Below, piece by piece: positions 11,275 through 23,700 of a stretch of 64,000 nucleotides of DNA. The notes below the pieces were generated by a model. The model did no database searches and was not told where the DNA came from. It saw nothing but the letters and a program-made list of their open reading frames with translations. The stretch is from the NCBI RefSeq assembly GCF_910592395.1, contig NC_088321.1, positions 14,570,001-14,634,000 of the forward strand. Reading direction: 5' to 3'. Position 1 is the first letter of the stretch, and each line of letters starts with the position of its first letter. The translations under genes and the position numbers were made by a program. This stretch comes from Lineus longissimus. Taxonomy: Eukaryota; Nemertea; Pilidiophora; Heteronemertea; Lineidae.

Positions 11275-11765
11275 GTTTACATCTGGGGTCAAACAGAGGT
11301 CAAGGTCAAAGTTTTTATCTTCCTCGTTTTCTTGTATCAAAAGCTTTTTTAAAAGTTATCTAGTGTAATACATATGATTCAGTCAAATATAAAATAACAC
11401 AAAATATACGAATTTTTAGTTTTATTCAGTTTTGATTGATTGATTTAAACACCTGGTTTAGAGAGTATGACGTTCCAATAATACTCTCTATATCACGTGA
11501 AATTTCAATTATTGCAACAGTTTTGAGATTTTCAAGTCCGATTTGACATGTTTTGAGAAGAATTAACAGCAATCATGTATAACACAAGACAAAATAGCAC
11601 ATTGTTTGCAAATTCACCCACAATGCACGTTAGGTAAATGGTTAAACGTATGCCCAATAGAGGGCCGACACTAACCGTTGATTGGTCAAAAATAAGCACC
11701 GTTTTTGAATGCACTCCGAATTTCTTCAACTTTTCTTTATGTTTCTGTGATAAAATATCAGCAAA
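11275..11765. promoter_or_regulatory. Bidirectional promoter between the MIF4G gene and KIF23
   Basis: The two start codons face away from each other about 490 bp apart. Near the KIF23 side are CCAAT (11654-11658), a Myb-like AACCGTTG (11673-11680), an inverted CCAAT as ATTGG (11681-11685) and TTTGAA (11704-11709). TTTGAA matches the cell-cycle homology region (CHR) core, and paired CCAAT boxes with a CHR are the known layout of DREAM/MuvB and NF-Y regulated mitotic promoters in vertebrates. That regulation applies here by inference. An E-box-like CACGTG lies near 11497. Confidence 0.5.
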
Positions 11766-14700
11766 ATGAGGAACCAGTACGTGTACCTTAAAGTCAGATT
11801 TTAACGATTGTACTACATAACAAAGAAAGATGCAGAAATTATAGCTATCAACTGTTCATAACAACAGAAAATTTGAGGGTCTTTTTTGTCTGCTGTGCAA
11901 ATGTAAATAAAAGTGCCGAACTTTCATACAGGAAATGCAGCAGTGCACTTTGCATAGATGTAGGCCAGTCTTGAGTGTGACTGTGAAGTGTGACATCACA
12001 ACGACACCCTCTTGTCAGGCCTGTGTAAAGACAACTGGCTTGTTGTGCAGGTTACTGTGGTTTCTTGGGCTTCCATTCAATAATATTGTGACGTGGGATG
12101 TTAGAAAATCGTTTCAACCAGAGAAAATTGTCTTCTGCCTAGTCTTCTGCCTAGTACAAAGGAGGCCCTCGCACCAGGCGGAGGAAGCCACTGAGGGCCA
12201 CAACAAACAAGCAGCAAACAAAAGATCATGTAGTGTGCGACCATGCGGTCTTTTGTTTGCTGCTTGTTTATTGTGGCCTTCACTTCAGTGGCTTCCTCTG
12301 TCTGGTGTGAGAACCTCTATGGACCTTTTTGTTTGGGGCAGGGCGCTGACCTGTTGTGTGTTTCACCTGGTTGCAGTTGCTTATTGCATTGTCTGAAGCT
12401 GGCTTGAGCCTTTTGAAGACGAAGTGTTCTCTGTGTGCATGTCAATTGTCATTGGTTTATCATTTATATACTGTTCTAAATTTAATAAGGAATCCTATTT
12501 TTCAGAAAAAGAAGAGCGCCACAGAAGAACAAAGAAGACACCGATCCAGTCGAAGTATTTTGTCGGATCCGCCCAATTGACGACAATTATGACAAATGTG
12601 TGTCTGTGGTTGGCCCAGTCACAGTTCAGTTGACTCCACCTGAGCATTCTCAGGCTTACAAAAATGGAAATTATACGGAGGTGTGTAGAATCTTCTGGAT
12701 ATGCCTGCGAGGGGTTGCTTCTTTCCCGAATACGGTTAGGCACCAATTGGGTTTCTTTGCCTGGTGATTCCCATCTTTGGCCAGAAAGATGGCATGAAAC
12801 TGGGCCCAGCATCCTTGTTTTCAATTCTTTACTTTTATAGGTCTCTTGAGATATTGTCTATAACAGGTGTATCTTGATTGAAGCCTAGCTCCCCTTTCGA
12901 ACTCTAAATAAAATATCCCAAATAAAAAGTTATTTATTTCCATGTTTTATTCTTCTTTTCAGTCACAATATTCATACAGATTTGTATTTGAGGAGACGAC
13001 GTCACAAAAGGCGATCTATGACCATGTGGCCATGCCGCTAGTAGAAGACCTCTTGCATGGGAAGAATGGCCTCCTTTTTACGTACGGCATTACATCGTCC
13101 GGTAAAACACACACAATGACCGGCACGCCACAGGAACAGGGAATCCTACCGAGATGTTGTGATGTCATCTTTAACAGCATTCAGGAATTACAGGCCAAGA
13201 AATATGTAAGGATGCATGTTTAAATGCCTACTCATTGGGAAGAAATGATGAGGCTCTTGGTCCACTCGCAGTGACTGATGCAGTTTTTTAGCAACCTGAC
13301 GGTTTGACTGGACCTGCACTGAGTTCAGAATCCAGGTCCCTGCTATCTTCAGTGTCTGTTACATGGTTAGGCTCAACCTGAGCTCGGTGATGCCAAACCA
13401 ATGAGCCTGCACATGCTTAGGTTGTGATTAGTGGTTGGTTCATCAGAAGGGAAAAAACAAACACATGCTTGGATGAAATATCTACTAATCATTCATAATA
13501 TTTCTTCAGGTTTTCATCCCAGATAGGCAGAACGCCTTTGACGTCCAATGCGAGGCAGACGCAATGGTTGACCGACAGCGTAAAGACATCCTCCCCAAAC
13601 TAATGACGCCGAAAACCCCTGGCACCCCTCGAAGGCATGCACGGTAGCTTTGTTTTGGCATGAAATATCCTAGTCAGATTGATCAGCCTTTATTCTCGGT
13701 GGTGGTGTTCGTACTTGGGGCAGCAGTAGCGCAGTGGCAGAGAGTGCGCTTCATGATCAGGAGGTCGTGGGTTCGACTCCCGGCCGAGTCACTGCTTAGT
13801 TCCCTTACTGGTCGAGTTCAAGTGAGCGCCTTACGGTTGCTCCTTGAAACCCCTGATTGATTTTGGTGGAGACCGGGGTAATAATTATGTAGTATCCAAA
13901 AGTGCTTTGAACTGTGATACATGGAAAAGGCAACAAAGGTAACTCCATTAACCAAGAAATTGTGTACATGTTCATGTATTTCTTTTCTAACTTATCATCA
14001 AAAAGTTGAAAAAACGGACCTAAAGTCAATATTGTCTTCAACTCTGCAGTTTGTTTTCAGGAATGACAGAAATGATGACGCACCACGAATCAAGGAGCAA
14101 TCGGCTATCGGCGGTTTGGACGAGGACACTAACTACGCCGTATTTGTCTCGTATATCGAAATCTACAATAACTTTGTCTATGATCTGTTAGAAGACTTAC
14201 CATATGATCCTATCACTGGATACAAGTAGGTCAATTTAATTTTTGTTCGTTAATGACAACGACCTCTCTATGCCAGCTTTAGACCGTTATTTGTCTTTTT
14301 CAATGTGTCTTTCCAATCTCTGACCCTGGTCCTCTGTCTTTCTTATTACTGCACCTCTGACTCAAAAAAACGCACCCCACCAGCACTCTTAACAGAGCTT
14401 AAATGGACAGAGGTCCCAATCCTCAGATTAGACCCTGAGATCATTCCAATCTGTTGTCTTCTTCAATATGTCTTTCCAATCCCTGACCCTGGTCCTCTGT
14501 CTTTCTTATCACTGCACTGACTCAAAAACACACCTCACCAGTCGTCTAACCGAGATTTAAAAGACCGAGGTCCCATTCCTGAGATTAGACCCTGAGATCA
14601 TTCCAGTCTATTGTCTTCCTTAATCTGTCTTTCCCATCTCTGACCCCGGTCCTCTGTCTTTCTTATCACTGCACCTCTGACTCAAAAACATGCACCTCAC

Positions 14701-17700
14701 CAGCCGTCTAACAGAGCTTAAAAAGACAGAGGTCCCACACCTCGCATATTAAAGAAAAATTCTAAATCAATGTCTTTTTAGGCCACCACAGTCCAAGGTG
14801 CTGAGAGAGGACCGGGACCACAACATGTACGTCCACAATGGCGTAGAGATCGAGGTGAAAAATACCGAAGAGGCATTTGATGTCTTCACGAAAGGTACGG
14901 TTGACTTACCGTTAAGGAATTGAATCCGAACTTGAGGCATTGGTTGCCTCACCATGCACTAGCAGTGTTTGGTCAAAATGGCGGCTCGAATCCTTGCAGT
15001 GTTTGGTGAGATAACCAAAAGTGATATTGGGATGTCACTGTTTATTCTAACACATTTGAAACACTGAAGTGTGATTTTGACGGCTTTTTTGCCCAAAACA
15101 AAAGCAGTTATGATTAGCTTACTGAAACCGCTAACCATAACCACTGTCATAAAATAGGTACTGGTACAGTTGTTTATACACTGTGAACAGTGCTATGTTC
15201 GAACCCTGGTAGTGTTTGATGAGAAAACCAATACCAACAGTGAGGCATCCATTTCTACTCTAGAATACCTCAAATTAAACACTGCAATGTGATTTTGAAT
15301 GGTTCATAATTTTGCACCAACCAAAAGAGATTTTTGTTGCCTTACCTGTAACTACTTACCATAACCGCTTCCACGAAAATGAGGCACGGTGCTTTATACA
15401 TTGTGAGCAGTGCTACATGCATAATTCAAGAGTGCAACCAAGGTGTTTTAGAATGTTAAAGAGTTCCATGTCTCTGATGAAAAGAATTATTTCCAGGTCA
15501 GAAGAGAAGGAAGGTGGCACACACCGCGCTGAATGCTTCATCAAGTCGTAGCCATAGTGTCTTTAACATCCGCCTGGTCCAGGCCCCGCTGGATCCGATC
15601 GGGGAGGAGGTGGTTCAAGACAAGGAGAAGATATGCGTTAGTCAGCTGTCCCTGGTGGATTTGGCTGGGAGTGAGCGCACGAATAGGACCAAGAATCATG
15701 GGGAGAGGCTCCGGGAAGCTGGTAGGTTGTTGTGCACTGATTCATTCATGTAAAAAATTGAAATGAAATGGAAGGTCTTGTATAGCGCTTTAAACTGCAA
15801 AGTACTATCTCAAAGCGCTTTACATGGTCTTGTATAGCGCTTTAAACTGTGCAAAGTACTATCTCAAAGCGCTTTACATTTATCATTTTGTGTAGTCCAG
15901 ATATCTTTCTGTAGAAGCCAAGGAATGAACTCGTATATCGCACTACAGTTGGCTTTTTAGGCCAGCTTAAAACAGGTGACACTGGCTGAGCATCAAACGC
16001 AAACTTAAAAAGTGCCAACATTTTAACTCCATTGAAATAACCATCAAGTTTTGGCAGCAAACGCAATATCAGTCTAACGCCAAATGAAAAATGGGCAAAT
16101 TCGCTAATTTTAGCGTCGCCAAAAATTGCACGATTTACAGTATCCTAAAACTTGTTTTTCTATCAGGTAACATCAATCAAACTCTCATGGTGCTGCGAAC
16201 TTGTATTGAATGTCTCCGCGAGAATCAGAAGAACAGTGGTAACAAGATGGTGCCATTCCGCGACTCTCGTCTCACTCACCTCTTCAAGAACTACTTTGAC
16301 GGCGAGGGCAAGGTTAAAATGATTGTGTGCGTGAATCCAAAGGCGGATGAATACGACGAGACAGTGGTATGTATACTTTTTTCACGCAGACGAAGTCAAA
16401 GTCAAGCTTTTGAAGTTGGGAGAGTTTTGCACCATAGGCCTGCTGGATTTTTATCTTTTTCCTCTTCGGAAAGTTTTAATTGAGACCGGGAACAGAAAAA
16501 AGTATGCCTCATCTCTCTCTGTAGAACTTTGACAGTCTTTTTTCCTATGTACACTCACTCCCTCTATACAGTGTCCGCAAAATGTGCAAAGACTTTGCGT
16601 GTTTTAGGTGAGCAAGCTGGATTGGTCAGCTTAGGAAGTATTTTTTGAAAACCAGACCACCTTGATTAAGTGTCATGATTGGTAAGGATTACCATGAAAA
16701 CGGGCACTCTAAAAATGTCAAAAAGAATTGAAAAACGAGTGCTTTAGAACCCTGGAATCCCCTAAATTCGGATGAAAAAAGTTCGATGTATCAAAAAAAG
16801 TCATCTTTATAATTCCTTTGCAGCAAGTGATGCGGTTCGCCGAACTAACCCAAGAAGTCCAAGTGGCCCGTCCATCAACAGTCCGGTTCGATCTTGGTTA
16901 CACGCCTGGCCGTCGAAAGATGAACCAACAATACAAAGACCAGCTCAACCACATGCACGAGCAGGAGGTCCCCAGTGTCGCGACTTCAGTTCGGTTGTAC
17001 GATATAGGACCACCTTTCCCAATGTTTGAGGTTTGTTTTAAGTGACTTTTTGTGTTCTATTTTCTAACTGGGTTGAAACTTGCGGGCACGAAAAAACCTT
17101 AGCAAAAAGGAAATAACAGTAGAACCTCTTAATTAAGGACACCCTCAGGACTGACAAATGCTGTCCTTATAGAGAGGTGTCCTGATTTGAGAGGTCAAAT
17201 TGAATGGAAACAGCCAATTGGGGATCAAAACTAGTGTCCTTAATAGAGAGGTTGTCCTTCCTTAATATAGAGGTTTCACCCCACTTTGGGCAAATTCCAC
17301 CCCATTTTCCTTTACACTTGTTCTCAATTTTAGTTGAATGATCCATCAGATACCGTCACCCTTACGACCCTCACACATTACCTACAAGAGCGCGACGTCC
17401 GCCGCCAGAATTTCATGACTGACCTCCTCAGAAAACGTGAGTTTAACATCTTTTCTCAATACTTTTGTATACCAAGTCACTCATTCAGAGAGGAAATGTG
17501 TTGGCCTCTTTCTGAGTGCAAGGGGTTTGGTAACTCAATCAAGACCCTCCGCTTTGTGTGTCTGCCATCTTGTTTTGCCAATTTAAAAGTTTGTGGAGGC
17601 TTGCCGCACTTAAGCAGCATAACGTATCGGCAACTAGGTACCATTTCTCAATCTATCGTCGGTGAAATCAGTTGGAAAAATCCGCCACAAAAACAATTTT

Positions 17701-20700
17701 GAATTGCCGTTGAATGATGCCTTCAAGTCGATGAGGCGTCACAAAGTCATACAACACTCAATCGCCCTGTGTTGGCGTGTTTATTTGCGGGAGAGGTTGT
17801 GAATGTGAGGCAACATTGTGATATGCAGTTATCTCCTTGTGTTCACGGTTTACGCTAGGGTTTATGAAGACAACACTGTCTCAATCTCATGGAAAACATA
17901 ACCACTGGGTCATAACTGTTTCCGAAGCCACAGTTAAACCTGGGCCAACGCTGTTAAGTTGCATTTCATTGGGTGATATGAATAAAGACTAGCAAATGCT
18001 TTTACTTCAATTTTGTACAGAAAGGCCTGGTGTAAATGTACATGGAGTTTTAGATAAAAGCATTTGCTAGTCTTTATTCATATCACCTATTGTCTGCTGA
18101 ATAAAAGGATGAGATATTCAAAACGTATTGTTTAATTTCAGAGGATTTATTCCGTACCAGGCTTCTCGACATCGACAATGAGAATTCGGAACTACGCTGC
18201 AGGTTCAGCAATTTAGAAACGGTCGTCCGCACTAAAGAAACGGAATCGACCAAACTCGAGCGTAAAATCCGCAGCTTGGAAAATCAGAATCGCGACTTGC
18301 AGCGGACGGTCTCGATGTACGATCATGACATCAAGGAACTAAAACATGAGATCGAGGATAAAGAACAGGCGGTGAAAAAGGAACGGACCGATAAGAACCG
18401 GATACGACACGACTTTGAGAATAAGCTGATGTTGAATAATCACCAGTGGGAGAAAGCTCTGGTATGTTTATTTCTTTGAGGAGGGTTCCGTCAAATTTTG
18501 AAAAAGATTGTCAAATTTTTATGTTTTTTGAAGGGGAAGTTTTAAGAGGACTTTTTAGGCAATGGAATCATTCAATTAAAAGAAGGGCCCAACTGCATCA
18601 AGGTAAATTGTTCAGGAAAAGATCTTTTGTTTTTAATTCTAAGATTATTCAGTCTCATTGCTGCTCATAACAGCACTATCAAGCAACGATCTGCGAGTCA
18701 ATATAGAACCTTGTGATTACCAGTTTTACCCGCAGATGAGAGATTATTTTTCTAACATTGCAGTGATTATAATCACAAGTAGCTCTGGTTTGAATTGCTT
18801 GTTTTCGCAGCTCATTAGGCCTCGATTTTCCCTGTCACAGGATCACAGGAAACACTTATTGCTCGAGGTTTTACTACGTTTCCCTTGTAAATTTTTTCTA
18901 ATTTTTTCTCTGAACAGGATCAAGAACGCCAGAAGATGGAACTGGAGTGCGGTGCACAAATCTGGGACAAAGACCGAAAATTGAAAATGGTCAGGCACAT
19001 CATCAACGGAGATCAAGCCAGTTCAAGTAGCTCCGAGACAAAGATCAAAGTCCCACCACCAGTGGCCCCAAAACCACGCACTACCAGAATGAAAACGGCT
19101 AATTCTGATACGTCGATTAGTACGGCTGGGACTTCGTCTTCAAGTACAGCGTACTACTCAGCAAAGTCGACGGTTAGCACGCTGAAAAAGACGAAGACAC
19201 CCCCGACGACACCTTCCAGTGGCTCCGTAAGTTTTACTACTTTGAAAAGTGGACGAAATTCTCAGTTGAACAGAAGAAAAGTCCTTGGCTCAGGAATGAG
19301 AATTTATGATTTTTGGAAGAGTTCTGTTTTTTCACCTCCTGAAAAGGGCTGAAGGGTTGACCATAGGCACTGCCCCTTGGCTACAACTTGAAATCCTAAA
19401 GCAATCAGAACTCCCTTCAAAATGAGGTAGACGCCAATTTCAATGGTAGGAGTCTGTTGCCTGGTAAAAAGAACTGACTGCCATCTTGAAATTGGTATTC
19501 ACCTTGTTTTGAAAGAGTTTTAATTGCTTTAAGATTTCAATTTCTAGCCATATGGTCAACCCTTAATGTGACTACACAATGGGGATGCCCTATTCGATCG
19601 TGTACCAAAAGGGTAAAAAGAATAAAATAGGTCATTGGTTGTTATTTTTCAGACAAGCACCATTCCCATCTCCAACCGTCGTGCCCACCGCCGATCTCGT
19701 TCGGCCGGTGCCGACCGATGGCTGGACCACAAGCCTGCCGAGACACTCGAACTCTCCACCGTCCTCCAACCCAAAATGAAGAAGAAGAAATCCGTCACGA
19801 AACTGAATGTGAAGGACACCATGGAGGCCGACAAGTACTGCCTGACGCATCAGGAGCAAGACTCGAATGACGAGATTGTCACCAAGCTTATCAAGGTACG
19901 TACACCCTAAAGCTACGCTCACATGACGGGCAAAATAGCGGAAAACAATGTTTTGTGGCGATTTGTCATAAGTGCGGGAGACGAAAGCCAAAAACATTCT
20001 GAAATCTGTTCCGTTTTCACCATCATTTTGTCGTTCTTGTGCAGGTGGCTTGAGTGAGACATATAACTGAGATTAGAGACAAAATCACCACTGTAGTTAG
20101 GTTGCTATACAACAAGGTTGAGACATTTTTGCGACTTGGGGAGAATTTTAATTTTTTCCCTCCAAAAATTGACTAAATTTGAATCCAGAAATGAAAAGAT
20201 CTATGTCTCAGCACTCCGTAGAGCTTTAAAATTTGGAAATCGGACAAAAAATAACGTTTTTCAAGGCAAATTTTGCAAGTTACGCATTTTAAAGGACGCG
20301 TTTTCAGTCATTTTGTTCTGGGCACTGTCATATCCCTGGGTTGAATATCTTTATATGAAAAGCTTTCTTCTTTTCTGACGCTTTCTTCACAGACCAGCAC
20401 CCACGCCCCAGAATGCGTAGATCAGGTTCGTGCGCCATCTCATACCTCATCTGTCCCGTTTGGAAACAAATATGACATGCATGACATCATCATTCCATTT
20501 CTGTCTCCGCACACTCAGCTACGATGTGGCCTAAGATTGTTTATCATACCCTCGTTGGTTGGTCCCTGGTTTTGCATGTTTTCATCTCCACAGTGGTGCT
20601 GGTCGCAATTCTTTTAGCCTTTTAGAGACTTGAGCATTATGAGTATGAAAGAAATTATCTCATTTTGCCAAAATAATGACAAAAACTACTTGGCAGACTA

Positions 20701-23700
20701 ATAGTTGTTCTAAACAGTCCTATACTTGACTTGCCAAACTCAGAAATGCAGCGCCACTCGCGGACAAAGATAGAACAACTCGACATTTTTTTCACCGGTT
20801 TTCGCTGCAAATGCGTACCAGCCATCCGGAAACTAATAACGGCGGCAATCTGAACTTGTTTTGTGTAAGTTTTTGAGAGTTCAAAAAGTTCTTTAAGGCT
20901 CACGATTTAAGATAATTTAGCAATCTGATAACTATTACGTGTTAAGAAACAGACGTACCACAGTTATAACCAGTTTACCTGTGTGAATTTGCATGCGCAG
21001 CGAAAACCGGTGAAAAAAATGTCGAGTTGTTCTATCTTTGTCCGCGAGTGGCGCTGCATTTCTGAGTTTGGCAAGTCAAGTATTGGCTTTACTAAAGGAG
21101 ACAACGTCAAGTCAACCCCAGCATCAGTTAAAAAACTTGTTTGAACGCCTGGGCCCAGAACGTGCTTTCCAAAGATTGGTGATTATCCTAGGTTTTCATG
21201 TGGACATTTCCTAACTATTGGGACAATTTCCAACAAATGTTCAAGTTGTTAGGTTTTGACATTCTTAACTTTTTCACGGAGACGATTATGATTTTCTGTA
21301 ATCGACAAGAGACTATAGGTACTTTGACGGCACACCTGGCTATTAGCAAACAAACAGAAACCAAACGATGTATTGTGTTTCAGTTGTAAATCTGAAAAGG
21401 GCGCTCTCTGAAAACGGCAGGGTTAAATGCTTAACTGGAAATGTCTTGGCCACTTTTGAAAAACGGCCGGATGACAGAAAAAAAGACAGGGTGCTACGCC
21501 CTGCTAAAACTATTGTCCATCATGAAACTCAGCTTTACTTTTTTTCTGTTTCAGGGTGACGTTCTTCCCACAGCTGGAGGTGGTACGCAGGTCGTCTTCA
21601 AAGATGTCGAAACCTTAAAACAGATCTCGCCCGGTGACAAGCGAAAGCGGGGCTACTATGATAAACCGGAGGTGGCCAGTGGTGACTGGACAGACACGGA
21701 CGAACGTTGCAATGTGGCCATTGAGGGCCATGGCTATATGAAGTAAGTTGGCTCACGACCTTGCTCTGCTTGTGTGCCTAGGCAGCCGATAATGAAAATC
21801 ATCTTCTGAGGGAGCAGCGGTCCCCAACTTGCTGTCAATAATGGAAGTCATATTCTGAGGCGGAAGCAGCGGTCCCCCAATTGAAGTATGACTTCATTAT
21901 CTCTGCCTTACGCCAAGGGTCTGGACCTGGATTTGAAGTATTCCTGCGGATAATGATTTCGTTCATTACTTTGAAAATTTCGGTTTAGTTAATTTGAAAA
22001 TATTATCAAATGACTGTAATTCTGTTTCAAATGTGAGTCGGAGTCGATATTTCATCTTAACCTCTCCATTATTCGTCTCGATCAGAGAGTTTGCATGGGA
22101 AATAACGCCAGACCAGTTACTGATTAAAAATGAAACGGCCAGGGGCCATTGTGCTCACCGTAGAAAGCAATCTAGTACTGTTAATTATGTGCGATATGTG
22201 AATAGGTGATAGGTACCCTGGTAGGCGTACTCATACATATATATGGAATGGCTAGTAATAGGACAGGGTGGTATATATTAGTTTATGATCAGACCAATAA
22301 TTGTCAATGACATCGACAAGTTCAATATCATGTGATAAAGCAGTGTTGGTGAAGACTAGGTCTAACGTTGAGTCAAAATCTGTGGTGTTTTTTGTCATGT
22401 GCTGTGTGAAATCAAATCCTTGCAACATATAGGTTTCTAATTTAGCATTGTAGTTTTCAGTATTAGCTATTGACTTCATGTTGAAATCGCCCATGATGAG
22501 GTACCTTTCAGTTGGTTCATATGTTGAGAGGCACTCTTGTAGTCTATAGACCAGGTTTTGAAATGTGCAAGTTGGTGCTGTGTAGATTGCAATGACATGA
22601 ATGACTGTGTTGGAGTCTTTTGGATGGATGCAAAGAGATATAGATTCGAAGTTACTGGTGGTAATAAATCGTTTCTCCATTATTCTTATATCATTTTTCA
22701 CATAAATCATTAGACCATGAGGTGGTCTTTGCACAGGGTTGGCAGTATTTTGGTCATTGCGCACAAGCTGGAAATCAGTGATAGAATAGTTCTTGTCGGT
22801 ATCAGATCGTTTTAAACGTGTTTCTGCTAATGCAACAATAGATGCAGCGGTTATGTTTGGATCCGGTTTTAAATCACTAAAGTGTGCGTAGACAGATCTA
22901 GCATTGTGGTAGACAATTTTCAGTAGATTTGATGGCTGGTAAGACAGGGCAGTTTGTATTATTTGATGATTTGACCAACTCTGGTCAGCTATGTGCAGTG
23001 AGTGGATGTACTGGGTATTCAATTGATTGGTGAACACTAAATCTAATTCTGCATGTGGACACTTGTAAACTTTTTTCTTTTTTTTCGTGCTTGTTTCTTC
23101 ATTTGATTGATAGGCGGTGAACATACCATTATCTGATTGTGTAAACAGATGTTCATCCCTTTTGGAATGTTTTGGCAGACCTTTTGTGGTTGGTTCTCCA
23201 ATATATTGTTCAAATTGATATCTCTGCATCATGATGGTTTCCAAGTCGTTCTGGTACATGTTGACCATTATCTTGTTTGCTTTCGCTGAATCTGGATCAT
23301 TAGCTAGTACTGGCTTGTCAATGTTATTGAAATTTCCAATGATGAAGAATCTCTCTAATTGTTGGTAGGGCAAAAGGCAAGTATGGAAATTATTGATTAG
23401 TTTTGACCAAGTGGAATTTGGATACACGTTTATGAAAAGGACATAGTATTGTTTACACGAGATAGATTGCGGAGGCTGTAAGTGCAGGAGGATTGTTTCA
23501 AAAGTGTCTGTTCGATCGGTTGTTGTTTCCAAGACAGTAATGTCTTTTTTTATGTATAGCATCAGTCCATGCATTGGTCTCATGATATTGTCTGTCGGTT
23601 GGTGATCATTACGTACAAGTCTGAAATTTGGTAAGGCATATGTTTCAGTGTGATCAGATTGTTTCAACCGAGAATTTGCAAGTGCAATGACGGACGCTGT

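Noticed and set aside
13720-13800. A tRNA gene
   Set aside because: A and B boxes are good, but the ends cannot form an acceptor stem; it is a SINE.
22130-22251. The Helitron 3' terminus (hairpin plus CTRR)
   Set aside because: GTACGCCTACCAGGGTAC forms only a weak stem with mismatches and is not followed by CTRR at the expected distance.
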